Origin: Desmonostoc vinosum HA7617-LM4 | GTDB taxonomy: Bacteria; Cyanobacteriota; Cyanobacteriia; Cyanobacteriales; Nostocaceae | Reading direction: 5' to 3' | Assembly (NCBI GenBank): GCA_019359515.1 | Contig: JAHHHC010000002.1 | Span: 248,001-312,000, forward strand | Length of the DNA: 64,000 bases | Shown here: piece after piece, positions 1 to 9,175 of the stretch | How the letters are laid out: every line of letters starts with the position of its first letter | Numbering within the stretch: the first letter of the stretch is position 1 | Position numbers and translations under genes: made by a program | Notes under the pieces: model-generated | What the model was told of the DNA's origin: nothing | Seen by the model: only the letters and a program-made list of their open reading frames with translations | Database searches by the model: none

Positions 1-172
1 CAGATTAAGATTGTGAGTTACGTCAGGTTGTTAGATAGTTTACGGTAACACCCGTTCACTCCTAATACAGATTTTTATATAATTCAGATCGCGCTCTTTC
101 TGATTTTCCTTATGATTCTTTAGCAATTAATCTACAAAAATCAATACTTTTTATTCCTTCTTCAAAAAGGCA

Positions 173-250
173 GGGAGATAGGGAGATGAGGGAGATGAGG
201 GGGATGAGGGGGATGAGGGAGATGAGGGAGATGAGGGGGATGAGGGAGAA
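173..250. repeat. tandem purine-rich repeat (GGGATGA/GGAGATGA units)
   Basis: About ten head-to-tail units of 6-9 bases, variants of GGGGATGAG and GGAGATGAG, form an almost pure purine strand. Short runs of the same unit recur at 14593-14641 and 57190-57225. This is a simple-sequence repeat prone to length change. Confidence 0.85.
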
Positions 251-496
251 GAAATTAGTGATGACTGATAATTGAGCCGAGAAAAGATGTATTATTTCAA
301 AATCAGGGTGATGTATTGGAAACTGCTTGGATAAACAGTAAAGGTGTATTTTAATATACCCAAACAAATTAAATTAGCGTAGTGTAAAGCCTTCTCCTAA
401 CGGAGACGCCAAGGGCGAACGGTATAGCTTCGCTTAGAGTCCCCAAGCTTCATTAAGCTGTTATGCATTTTATTTGTATATTTACTTGTGAGGGTT

Positions 497-550
497 GTCA
501 TTTGTCATTGGTCATTTACATCCAAGAACAAATGACCAATGACAAAGGAC
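497..550. repeat. inverted repeat, 21-bp arms
   Basis: The arm at 497-517 is the reverse complement of 530-550 with one mismatch, leaving a 12-base loop. The arms contain the GTCATTGGTCATT motif, a common dispersed cyanobacterial intergenic sequence. There is no T-run, so it is not a standard terminator. Confidence 0.75.
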
Positions 551-630
551 AGTTTTAACACCAAAATATACAATCTAAACGCGTATCAACTAACGAATTA
601 CGAATTACGAATTACGAATTAGTACTAGCC

Positions 631-2598
631 ATGCCTCAAGACTTTTCCGGTCGGAATCTCAGAGGTCGTTCTTTTAAGAACCAGAACCTTGCAAATGCAA
701 ACTTTAGCTATGCAGATATCACAAGTGCAGATTTTACTGATGCTAACTTGAGGAATGCAAATTTTAGTCATGCTAAAGCAGGATTAAGGCATCTTCAACT
801 AATTGGGTTGTTGCTAGTCTTATGGCTAATGCTAGGTATGTTGGGATGGTTTTCGCAATTGATTTTTGATTTTGTCATATCTTATGTTAATTCTTATGAA
901 TTTACATTTCTAGAAAAAATATTTATCAATGTAATAGCTGTTATTGGATATGTAGTATTTTTGGTTGCCAGTGTTAACAAGAACTTATTAACAGGATTGA
1001 GAGTTGCAGTGATCGCTGGAGCTGTAAATGGAGCTTTGATTGGAGGCATCACTGAATCTGTGAATGGAGCCTTAATTGGAGCTTTAGTTGGTGGTTTGGG
1101 TGGAACGATCGCGGGGATAATTTTTGTGGCTATGGCGATCGCTTTTGCTGGCGCTTTTGCCTTAACTAACGCAGGAGCCATAATTGCAGCAGCTGTTTTA
1201 ATCTTTGGTTTGGCCTTTGCCGGTTCTGCTACTGGGGTGATTGCCGGGGTGATGGCTGGAGTGTTGATTGGGATTGCGGCTGGTGCTTCAGTGTTGTTGA
1301 GTGCTTACATTGGGTGGCGTGCTTTAGCTGGAGAAAAAAATACTTGGGTGCGTTCATTGGCGATCAATTTTGCGGCGACAGGAGGCACAAGTTTTCGCAA
1401 AGCTGATTTAACTAACGCCAATTTCACTAAAGCCACGCTGGCAAACACTGACTTAAGAAATGCAATCCTCACCCATACCTGTTGGCATCAGGTTAAATTG
1501 CTTAACCGCGTTCGTCCAGGAAAAAGTTACTTACAAAATCAAAAAATATGCCAACTATTAGTAACAGGAAACGGACAAAATAAAAATTTTGAGCATCAAG
1601 ATTTGCGGGGAGTTTACTTACAAAAAGCTAACTTAGTCGATGCCAGCTTTATTGGTACAGACTTAAGTACAGCCAACTTACAAAATGCTGATTTATCCAG
1701 AGCCAAGTTAGTACAAACACAGTTAGACGGAACTGATTTTACAGATGCTTACCTAACTGGAGCTTTTATACAAGACTGGAGTATTACCAGTAACACAAAA
1801 TTCGATGGAGTAAGGTGTGAATACATTTACAGGCACTTACCCACACAAGAAAATCCTGATCCTCAACGCAAACCAGACAACAGGCGAGGAGTATTTAAAA
1901 GAGGAGAATTTGTTGATTTTATTAAACCACTTGTTGACACACTAGACCTCTATCATCAGCAAGAGGTTGATCCTCATGCGATCGCTATTTCATTGAAACA
2001 GTTAGCCAAAAATCATCCTGAAGCCAAGCTAGAAATAGTTGCGATCGAGAAACGAGGTCAAGATAGATTTATACTACGTGCTAAAACTGCTCCTACTGTT
2101 GACAAATCACAATTGAGTGAAGAATATTTTGCTACCTATAATCAGCTAAAAAACTTGATTGGAGAAAAAAAACTACTGTTATTAGAAAAAGATCAACACA
2201 TTCGTTATTTAGAAAACACAGTATTTGCAGCTCTACAGCGTCCTGATCTCTACTCAAACACTCAAATAGAAGCATTAAGAAAAATAACTGAGAATACGGG
2301 TAGTAATTCCGAGAGCCTTAGCAGCGGTAACTTGTCTCAAGTTAACAATAATCAACAAACTGATATAGCTACATCCAATAAAAAACAGCTAACTCAAGAA
2401 GACATAATCCAGATGTTAGCTCAAATTGAGCAATTACTAGGAATACCCCCAGAACCACCAAAGTTTACTAAACAAATACCACTCAAGCATCCAGAAATTG
2501 CTGCACAAGAGGCCTTAAATTCTGAATTTGCTGAACAATCAGCAGCCAAAAAGCTCAAACGGTTAGTATCATTGATTTTTCGCGACAGACGTTCGTGA
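631..2598 (+). CDS. membrane pentapeptide-repeat protein
   Basis: A 655-residue protein. Residues 1-50 and about 245-290 and 322-395 are pentapeptide repeats (A[N/D]Lxx, e.g. ANFSYADITSADFTDANL), which fold as a right-handed quadrilateral beta-helix. Between the first two blocks, residues about 53-232 form several hydrophobic segments rich in Gly and Ala, with small-residue motifs typical of close-packed membrane helices. The C-terminal 250 residues start with a block seen in other cyanobacterial pentapeptide proteins (Cys, then RKPDNRRGVFKRGEF), followed by a charged, probably coiled-coil region (about 500-560) and a Gln-rich tail. The function is unknown; a membrane-anchored scaffold is my inference. 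The ATG at 631 is the only good start before the first repeat block. Confidence 0.85.
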   Translation: MPQDFSGRNLRGRSFKNQNLANANFSYADITSADFTDANLRNANFSHAKAGLRHLQLIGLLLVLWLMLGMLGWFSQLIFDFVISYVNSYEFTFLEKIFINVIAVIGYVVFLVASVNKNLLTGLRVAVIAGAVNGALIGGITESVNGALIGALVGGLGGTIAGIIFVAMAIAFAGAFALTNAGAIIAAAVLIFGLAFAGSATGVIAGVMAGVLIGIAAGASVLLSAYIGWRALAGEKNTWVRSLAINFAATGGTSFRKADLTNANFTKATLANTDLRNAILTHTCWHQVKLLNRVRPGKSYLQNQKICQLLVTGNGQNKNFEHQDLRGVYLQKANLVDASFIGTDLSTANLQNADLSRAKLVQTQLDGTDFTDAYLTGAFIQDWSITSNTKFDGVRCEYIYRHLPTQENPDPQRKPDNRRGVFKRGEFVDFIKPLVDTLDLYHQQEVDPHAIAISLKQLAKNHPEAKLEIVAIEKRGQDRFILRAKTAPTVDKSQLSEEYFATYNQLKNLIGEKKLLLLEKDQHIRYLENTVFAALQRPDLYSNTQIEALRKITENTGSNSESLSSGNLSQVNNNQQTDIATSNKKQLTQEDIIQMLAQIEQLLGIPPEPPKFTKQIPLKHPEIAAQEALNSEFAEQSAAKKLKRLVSLIFRDRRS

Positions 2599-2786
2599 GG
2601 GGATGAGAGGGATGTGGTACCCTGCGGGTTCTGCTTCGCAGTACGACTTCGCTCACCAACCGGGGGATGAGGGAGCAGGGGAAGCAGGGGGAGAAATAGC
2701 AAACACCCAGTCCCCAATCCCCAGTCTTAGATCTTGCACCTGCCCAATCTCCCGCCAGAGAATAAATTCTCGCTCTTATTAGGTCA

Positions 2787-2804
2787 AGTCCACTTAAGTG
2801 GACT
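2787..2804. repeat. perfect 18-bp palindrome
   Basis: AGTCCACTTAAGTGGACT reads the same on both strands. Related palindromes with changed central letters occur at 38346-38363 and 38378-38397, inside a MITE, so this is probably a fragment of the same class of dispersed element. Confidence 0.7.
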
Positions 2805-2895
2805 AAAATCTCTGCTTTTTGTGAGATTTAGTCTAGGCTGTTGACTTTGTTGGTTTTTAGGCGATTTTGCGGAAAATTATTCGTGTTCTTTTTTG

Positions 2896-2934
2896 TTTGT
2901 GGAAAAACGGCTGGAACAGCCGTTTTTCCACAAA
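2896..2934. repeat. perfect hairpin, 18-bp arms with 3-base loop
   Basis: The arm at 2896-2913 (ending AAACGGCTG) is exactly repeated in reverse complement at 2917-2934, with loop GAA. Both outer flanks are T- or A-rich, so it could act as a terminator on either strand. However, it lies about 300 bp past the pentapeptide gene and 850 bp before the next gene, so it may be a dispersed palindrome instead. Confidence 0.8.
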
Positions 2935-3789
2935 AATAGTCAACACACTTTCTGCATGAACCCTTATGGGCAAAAGAGTACAAAGTTTACAGCCTAGATT
3001 TAGTCCTCTTGAGAGGACTTTTGCTATTAGCCATAGGTTTCTAACCTATGGCGGTTTTTGGGACTGGTGCAAGATATCAGCAGTCCCCAATCCCCAGTCC
3101 CCAATCCCCAATCCCCAGTCCCCAGTCCCCATTTTCACAACAACCGCAATAGTAAATACTCAAAAAAAGTAAAGATAAGTAATGCTTATTAAAGAAGTTT
3201 GAACTATTGCATCACTCGCGACATCATTCATCTACTCTTTAAATCAGCGAACAGTATACAATGAAAATTTATTAGGCGTATGCTAAGGGATGTAGACCCG
3301 CCACCAGCTAGCACTTCCACTAATAGATGTGGTTTTCGCCAAGCAATAAAACAAAACAAGTTCGCTGAATGCAAGTCGCTCAGTACAAGTAACTGTTAGA
3401 CCACGAGAATATTCTGAAGTTTCATGCATTAGGTAAAAATTTTTAAGTTTGAGTGATGATAAGCTGTTCCATATAAAGCTGCATATCCGAAACGTTTATC
3501 TCACTTTACTAAAAATACTGGCTATCTAACCAGTAAAAACTATCTGACGGCAATAGAATAAACAAGCAAATTTATGTTTATTTAGCAATATATGCGAATC
3601 CTATTTGATTTTTGAGAAAATCGGTACATCCCGATAAGGCTTTCTTTCCCTCCTACTCCTTACTTACTACTATCAACTTGCACAAGTTAGTTCAAAAATG
3701 CAAGCGAACTGCCATAGCATTGCTAAATATTTGATTTGTAAATGCTGTAATGCCTGACGCATAGTGTCCAACGGAGGAGGGTGTGTCAC

Positions 3790-4437
3790 ATGATATCAAA
3801 ACAGCAATCAGAGTGTTATTATCTAGAACTTTTGTGCGATTCTTGTTATCGTCAAAAACTGGAAAAGATTGCTCGTAAATATACCAGAGGTACAGGCTTA
3901 TCTTGGGAAGATGCTGTGCAGGCGGCTCATTTAAAAGTTCTTCAGGTTATTCAAGATGCAAAATTTAGGCAAGGAGGAATTGAACAGTTTTTTGCTTGGG
4001 TGGTTGTTGTAACCAAATATGAGATTCTAGATTTTGTTCGTAAAGAAAGTTTGCGGAACTGCCAGAGTTTAGATTGCAGTATCCCTGGAACAGACATTAC
4101 TTTGTTAGATACGATTCCTGATGAATTCAATACTTTGGAAGCAACAGAACGCGCAGATTTAGTTGTCAAAGCTATAGAAGCAATTTACCAACTTCATCAA
4201 AGCCATCCTCAGCAACAATATCTCCAACTGTGGCTAGAGAAGGTTGATGGAAAAACCCAAACTCAAATTGCTGCCAAACTGGGAGTCAGCCAGAGTGAAA
4301 TCTCCAAACGATGGCAGGAACTTGTCGGGCGTATTGCCCAGATGTTAGGATTATTAGAATTTGAAGATGTGAAGCAACAAAACCAAAAACTTCATCAACA
4401 AAATAAAAGACGCGATCGCTCTACACAACAGTGGTAG
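3790..4437 (+). CDS. sigma-70 family (ECF-like) sigma factor
   Basis: About 215 residues. The N-terminal half has a region-2-like segment (GLSWEDAVQAAHLKVLQ, then FFAWVVVVTKYEILDFVRKE), where core RNA polymerase binding and -10 recognition are expected. Residues about 150-185 form a region-4 helix-turn-helix (KTQTQIAAKLGVSQSEISKR). The tail is rich in Gln and Lys. I start at ATG 3790: GGAGGAGG lies at 3773-3780, giving 9-base spacing, whereas the in-frame GTG at 3781 touches that site. No anti-sigma gene is obvious. The next gene, 154 bp downstream on the same strand, encodes an unknown soluble protein that may be its partner; cyanobacterial sigma factors of this kind are often followed by an unknown protein. 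Confidence 0.8.
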   Translation: MISKQQSECYYLELLCDSCYRQKLEKIARKYTRGTGLSWEDAVQAAHLKVLQVIQDAKFRQGGIEQFFAWVVVVTKYEILDFVRKESLRNCQSLDCSIPGTDITLLDTIPDEFNTLEATERADLVVKAIEAIYQLHQSHPQQQYLQLWLEKVDGKTQTQIAAKLGVSQSEISKRWQELVGRIAQMLGLLEFEDVKQQNQKLHQQNKRRDRSTQQW

Positions 4438-4591
4438 TTGAATAACTTCTAAATTTCTTTTTGCTGCAATTTGTAAAGATTACCACAAATTGTGATATTC
4501 GCAGGCACTGATTCGTTAATTAATATTGTACAGATGCAAACCTACATAGAATTTCAACTAGTCATTCATCCCTATCGGGAAGTAGAAATCT

Positions 4592-5260
4592 ATGCGTGTA
4601 AACTTGAGTAACAGGCAAGGGGGTAACATACTAATTCCGCAACCCGGAGAAATTTGGGAAGTGAATCGAATAGTGCAAAGTCCTTTAGAGTTCTCAAGTC
4701 AAGAGCAACAAAAATTATACTCTGCTTCGGTGCAAAGCTTTTTAGCAGGTAAATCTCCACCACGTTATGTGATGATTGTCAAAGAGCCTGTTGCAACTGT
4801 AGAAAAACACGAACAGTGGCTAATTGTTTCTGTAATGTTTTTATCTGTAAACACAGATTTTCTGAGTGATGTAGATTTGCTAATTCCCGCCACAATCTCT
4901 GGGGTAGAGCAAGATTTGTTAGCAGAGACTTGGCACATAATTCCGGCTTTGGTTTGTAATTTACTACACCCAGTTGGCAAAATATTATCGCGGCAAATTT
5001 ACGACCTTTTGCTAACAGTTGGAGACTACAATCACGGCTTAGTTAATGAACTACCAAAAATATCAGAAATCCTTAGTTTAGGGTTAACTAATAGTAGCTT
5101 ATCTACTACAAATAACTCAAAAATCCAAGATTTTCATGAACAAGAGAAAGTATGGAGTGATATTTTGACAGTGCCAGTAGCAGCTTATCATACTTACTTA
5201 AAGAGTATGAAACTAGCAAATACAGTTATAGATGAGTTATTGCGTCTAGAACAAGAATAG
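4592..5260 (+). CDS. hypothetical protein downstream of sigma factor
   Basis: 222 residues with no signal peptide or membrane span. It begins with a beta-rich section containing PQPGEIWEVNR, a phrase seen in proteins with a small SH3-like or PemK-like barrel. It continues with alternating hydrophobic strands (residues 60-130) and ends helical. I do not recognise a family. The layout, same strand and 154 bp after a sigma factor, suggests a regulatory partner or target, but this is inference. Its stop codon TAG lies inside an IS5-type terminal repeat (5258-5276), so the native C-terminus may have been altered by an insertion. Confidence 0.65.
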   Translation: MRVNLSNRQGGNILIPQPGEIWEVNRIVQSPLEFSSQEQQKLYSASVQSFLAGKSPPRYVMIVKEPVATVEKHEQWLIVSVMFLSVNTDFLSDVDLLIPATISGVEQDLLAETWHIIPALVCNLLHPVGKILSRQIYDLLLTVGDYNHGLVNELPKISEILSLGLTNSSLSTTNNSKIQDFHEQEKVWSDILTVPVAAYHTYLKSMKLANTVIDELLRLEQE

Positions 5261-5276
5261 ACTTCTTGCAAAAGTC
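5258..5276 (+). repeat. IS5-type terminal inverted repeat, solo copy
   Basis: TAGACTTCTTGCAAAAGTC matches, with one change, the terminal repeat that precedes the IS5-type transposase stub at 21139. The copy supplies the stop codon of the gene at 4592-5260. No second end is evident nearby, and the following 120 bp is a GC-rich palindromic repeat. Confidence 0.7.
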
Positions 5277-5653
5277 ATTCTTTTTGCGTTCTTCTTTGCG
5301 CGGCAGTCGCTACAACGCTTAGACAGCCGCGTGGACGGGTTTCTCGCGCCACTGATACCGTTGGCGAATTCTCTAAATAGCTAAATAGCTAAACTGAACC
5401 GATTAGTTCAGCAATAAAACAATTGAGAACTTTCTGAGCAGTTTTATAACCTTAGAGGGATGACTTATATTTATTTATTAAATTTTTGATAAACTTCCCT
5501 TAGATACCAAGTATTTAGACGTAATATTACTAATACTACTAATAAGTAAAAATTACAGATTAGTTGGGTGCTGTCTGTGCAGATTTCCATTGCAGTAGTA
5601 ATGGAAGCTGTTTTATGTTGTCAAAAAATTATTAATGAATTCAAAGCCTTTGT
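5277..5653. other. gene-free stretch with palindromic repeats
   Basis: Holds a GC-rich dispersed palindrome (about 5298-5360) and an AT-rich section with no supported gene. The open frame at 5568-5768 overlaps the TIGR03032 remnant in another frame and is not credible. Confidence 0.5.
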
Positions 5654-6330
5654 ATGGAAAGTTTTTTGCCCCGCAGTAACCCCATACCCTCTTCTAATAC
5701 GCCCAAACTGGAGATTGCTTACTCACCGCACTTTGTTTCTTGGCTGCAAACCCAGCTTCTTAGTCTAGCTTTCACTACTTATCAAACCAACCGCTTATTT
5801 TTCATCGGTTGCAATTCCCAAGGGCTAGTGGTTGCCAAAGAGCAACTGTTTGATAAACCAATGGGTATGTATGCATCAAATAGCAGATTATGTTTTAGCA
5901 CACATGATCAAATTTGGCGCTTTGATAATTTGCTAACACGAGGGGAGATATATCAGCGAAGTGTAGATGCGTTCGCGGAGCGCGTTGCCCTGAGCTTGCT
6001 GTTGGTGCAGCTTTTGGTAGAGAAGTGGCTTGTCGTTAAACATCGTCTTTACATCCCTCCACAGTATACACCACTGGCGACCTAAATGTCCACATGTCGT
6101 CTTGGACAATACAGAAAAAGTTATATTTTGCCTCGCCACCATTAGCAACGACTACGGTTTTGTTTCCCTGTGGCAGCCGCTCTTGATCTCGAAAGTTGGC
6201 GACTGAAGAGCGTTGTCACCTCAACGGGTTAGCGATGCACGACGGCAAACCCGCGCATATCACTTGTAGCGCTACTGATACCGCCGTTGGATAGCGCGAT
6301 CGCCAGGTAAAAAGCGGCATTGTCATTCTT
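5654..6330 (+). pseudogene. TIGR03032 family gene, truncated and multiply frameshifted
   Basis: The first 90 codons read clearly as the N-terminus of the TIGR03032 family (FVSWLQTQL, LAFTTYQTNRLFFIG, FDKPMGMY, QIWRFDN). After GEIYQ (about 5955) the family sequence is interrupted by roughly 85 bases containing the palindrome GCGTTCGCGGAGCGC. It resumes near 6040 with HRLYIPP, then in another frame YTTGDLNVH, then another VVLDN..FCLATISNDYGFVSLWQPLLISK, then another ERCHLNGLAMHDGKPAHIT. The family Trp of the GWR motif is a TAG (about 6292). The second half of the family is missing. The gene is therefore dead: an insertion, at least three frameshifts, a nonsense change and a 3' deletion. The function of intact members is unknown; they often neighbour repeat-rich surface proteins, as here. 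Confidence 0.8.
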
Positions 6331-6368
6331 ATCAATACCAAGTTATTTACCAAAGGAAACTAATCATT

Positions 6369-9047
6369 ATGGCAACTTACACGGTGACCAATACTAATGA
6401 CAGTGGTGCAGATTCCTTGCGGCAGGCAATTCTGGATGCCAATGCCAACGCTGGAGCCGACACCATCACCTTTGCGGGCAGCATTTTCACCGACAGCACC
6501 CCCGATACCATCACCCTCACGGGTGGACAACTCTTGGTTACAGACAGTGTGACCATTAGCGGAACCGGAGCCAACCTACTCACCATCAATGGCAATAATG
6601 CGTCTCGCGTCTTCCAGTTCGGCGGAGGTGGTAGCAACACCTATAACCTTTCGGGCGTAACCATCACTGGAGGAAACGGTGTCGGTAATTCCACTGGCTT
6701 TGGTGGTGGGATTTTAATGGAGGATGGGGACGATACCCTGAACATCGATAGCACTGTAATCACCGGAAATACAGCTAGCAGTGGAGGTACTAATGGCGGT
6801 GGTCTGTTCTTATCGTTTGGAACGTTGAACCTCACCAATAGCACCGTCAGCAACAATACTGCTGGCTTTGGAGGCGGGATGGGGCTGCTAAACGTCAATG
6901 CTAGCTTGAGCAACGTAACTGTAAGCAGCAACAGCGACAACAATGGAGGAGGTATTATCCATTTTGCCGATGGCACTGGAGCGACCAGCAGTCTAAGCTT
7001 AACCAATGTCACCATCGCCAATAACAGCGCTGCTTTTGGCTCAGGATTGAGAAACAGCAGTCAAAATGGTGCCGTTAGTGCCGTCACCCGATACAGCAAC
7101 AGCATCTTTGCCAACAATACAGGGTCGGCAAACATAGTAAATGGCAACCTTGCGGGCAGTACGGGGGCGCAAGTACAATCGCTGGGCTACAACATCAACA
7201 GCGATGGCAGCGGCAACCTCACTGCTACTGGTGACCTAAGTAACACCAATCCCCTGCTGGGTTCTCTGCAAAATAACGGGGGTTCCACTCCTACCCATGC
7301 GCTCCTACCCGGTAGCCCAGCCATTGGTGCAGGCAACACTACTCTCACCACCGACCAGCGTGGCATTACCCGTCCCCAAGGTGCTTTTGATGACATAGGA
7401 GCTTTCGAGTTAGAAAACGCCGCTCCCACAAATCTGGTGTTAAATCCGAGCAGTATTCCAGAAAATTCGCCCATCAACACCGTTGTTGGCAGCTTTGTCA
7501 CCACAGACCCCAACGGTACGGATATCTACACTTATACCTTTGTCGGTGGCGCTAGCTACCCCGACAATAGCCTCTTTACCATTGATGGCAGCCAACTCAA
7601 AGCCAATGCTGCCTTCGACTTCGAGTCCGACAACAGCTACACCATCAAAGTTAAAACCTCTGACCAGGATGGCTTGTTCTATGAGAAGGAACTGACCATC
7701 AACGTCACCAATGTCAACGAGACACCTACCAACCTAGCGCTGAACAACACTAGCGTAGCTGAGAACTCTTCAGTGAGTACCGTCGTTGGGACGTTTTCAA
7801 CCACCGACCCCGACACAGGCGACACCTTCACCTACAGCTTAGTCGTTGGAAATGGCGATGCTGATAATGATGCCTTCATTGTTGATGGCAATCAACTCAA
7901 AATCAAAGCTTCTCCCAATTTTGAAACTCAATCGAGTTACAACATTAGAGTTAAAACCACCGACGCTAGTGGACTATCTTACCAAAAGGCATTAACTATC
8001 ACTGTCAATGACCTTGATATCCCCACCAGGCTGACAACAAAGAATGATGATATCTTTAACATTACAGGTGACGATACCAAAGCCACACTCCAAGTCACTC
8101 TCACAGGACGCAATTCTAATCAAGTCAATGAACTGGGAGTATTTATTGTTGACGATGCTACTGGTAAAATTAATGGTATCGCTCCAGGTGAGGCTGGTTA
8201 CACCCAAGCTGCTTTAGACCGCGCTCAGGTAATTTTCTCTACTATTACCAATGTCCCCAATGGTTTTAATATTAGTAATCTAACACGCTTAGTAGAATTG
8301 AATTCCGGCGACAACCTGAGATTTTATTTAGTCAAAAATAGTACAACAGATGCTGTCGTCGCTGGAGTTACCCCGGTTACAGAAGTCTTGCTGTCCAATA
8401 CAGCGACACAAAAAGTAACTAGTTTGGGTAATGATGAGTTTACTTTGGCTTGGGAAGATGGTACTGGCACTACTGACTTCCAGAATTTGGTAGTAAAGAT
8501 TCAGGGTACTAATCAATCTTTACCTGTGGGTACAAATTTGCAAGGCAATTCACAAGCAGAACTGATTGATTTACGCAGTGAGACACAATTGGTAAAAGCT
8601 GATTTTGTCGTCAACAGAGAAGCAACTTTTGATAACTTTATAGGATTTTATCAGATAACCGATGAAAATGGTGGGATTGACATTGATGGCGATCGCAATG
8701 CAGATATTCTCCCCGGACAGGCTGGTTATACTCAAGCGGCTGTGCGTGGGCGTATTGCAGGTATTGACCTGACAGTTAGTAACCAAGGTACGGCTACTTT
8801 CACTGGTACTTTTCAACCTGGTGGCATCTTTGCACCATTTATGATTGCTGATGGTAGACCCGATGCCATTTTAGATAGTAGTACTAATAACGACCCGGCG
8901 GTTTACTTCTCATTTTTGGGTGCTAATTCTGACAAAGTTGACCATATTCGCCTGCTGGGAGATAACATCTTCGCTTTTGAGGATTTAGCAAATGGTGGTG
9001 ACAAAGATTTTAACGATGTAATTGTGCAGGCAACTCTCATGATTTGA
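6369..9047 (+). CDS. surface protein: beta-helix, cadherin-like and DUF4114 domains
   Basis: 892 residues. Residues 1-340 carry the polymorphic outer-membrane-style start (TNTNDSGADSLRQAI) and Asn/Gly-rich repeats (GNTASSGGTNGGGLF) of a right-handed parallel beta-helix, ending with a choice-of-anchor segment (ALLPGSPAIGAG, RGITRPQG, DDIGAFE). Residues about 350-545 are two cadherin-like repeats (PTNLxLN..SxxENS...F.TTDPD). The rest contains two DUF4114 modules; the last ends with FAFEDLANGGDKDFNDVIVQ, a Ca-binding-like acidic motif. There is no classical signal peptide, as is usual for RTX-type proteins exported by type I systems. AAGGAAAC lies 9 bases before the ATG. Probably an extracellular or surface-attached adhesin-like protein. 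Its C-terminal half is closely related to the protein at 28426. Confidence 0.85.
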   Translation: MATYTVTNTNDSGADSLRQAILDANANAGADTITFAGSIFTDSTPDTITLTGGQLLVTDSVTISGTGANLLTINGNNASRVFQFGGGGSNTYNLSGVTITGGNGVGNSTGFGGGILMEDGDDTLNIDSTVITGNTASSGGTNGGGLFLSFGTLNLTNSTVSNNTAGFGGGMGLLNVNASLSNVTVSSNSDNNGGGIIHFADGTGATSSLSLTNVTIANNSAAFGSGLRNSSQNGAVSAVTRYSNSIFANNTGSANIVNGNLAGSTGAQVQSLGYNINSDGSGNLTATGDLSNTNPLLGSLQNNGGSTPTHALLPGSPAIGAGNTTLTTDQRGITRPQGAFDDIGAFELENAAPTNLVLNPSSIPENSPINTVVGSFVTTDPNGTDIYTYTFVGGASYPDNSLFTIDGSQLKANAAFDFESDNSYTIKVKTSDQDGLFYEKELTINVTNVNETPTNLALNNTSVAENSSVSTVVGTFSTTDPDTGDTFTYSLVVGNGDADNDAFIVDGNQLKIKASPNFETQSSYNIRVKTTDASGLSYQKALTITVNDLDIPTRLTTKNDDIFNITGDDTKATLQVTLTGRNSNQVNELGVFIVDDATGKINGIAPGEAGYTQAALDRAQVIFSTITNVPNGFNISNLTRLVELNSGDNLRFYLVKNSTTDAVVAGVTPVTEVLLSNTATQKVTSLGNDEFTLAWEDGTGTTDFQNLVVKIQGTNQSLPVGTNLQGNSQAELIDLRSETQLVKADFVVNREATFDNFIGFYQITDENGGIDIDGDRNADILPGQAGYTQAAVRGRIAGIDLTVSNQGTATFTGTFQPGGIFAPFMIADGRPDAILDSSTNNDPAVYFSFLGANSDKVDHIRLLGDNIFAFEDLANGGDKDFNDVIVQATLMI

Positions 9048-9175
9048 CGCAGACAAAAGAAAATAGTTATTGCAACATGCAAGTGTACCCATTCGGGGAC
9101 TAGAAGATTGAAGCAAGGAAGTTTATATTATCCTTTAATCTGAAAAACAACTTGACATTAAATCGAATTTGAGAG

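Larger units (their letters stand above)
1..630. other. gene-free stretch with dispersed repeats
   Basis: I see no convincing gene here. The only long open frame, on the minus strand over 110-367, is low-complexity and is read through a purine-rich tandem repeat. The stretch holds that repeat (173-250), a palindromic GC-rich element near 381-445 of a type found elsewhere in the window, a long inverted repeat at 497-550 (21-bp arms, one mismatch), and a tandem TTACGAA run just before the first gene. The promoter of the pentapeptide protein should lie in the last 150 bases, but I cannot pick it out. Confidence 0.6.
2599..3789. other. 1.2-kb gene-free region rich in palindromes
   Basis: No supported gene. 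A 68-codon open frame at 2966-3172 is formed from CCCAGTCCCCAATC simple repeats and is rejected. Present are a GC-rich palindromic element (2629-2660), the palindrome at 2787-2804, the perfect hairpin at 2896-2934, a CTCTTGAGAG palindrome with a TTCTAACCTATGG motif near 3000-3050, and a CCCCAGTCC run (3080-3130). 3180-3770 is AT-rich with nothing recognised; it presumably holds the promoter of the sigma factor gene. Confidence 0.6.

Noticed and set aside
110-367. 85-codon minus-strand open frame
   Set aside because: It is read through the purine-rich tandem repeat, giving LISLIPLIPLIS-type low complexity; no ribosome site or family features.
2966-3172. 68-codon plus-strand open frame
   Set aside because: The C-terminal half is encoded by CCCAGTCCCCAATC repeats and the rest by a dispersed palindrome.
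6377-7513. Long minus-strand frames opposite the beta-helix protein
   Set aside because: Shadows of a GC-biased repeat gene; no family features, whereas the plus strand encodes clear domains.
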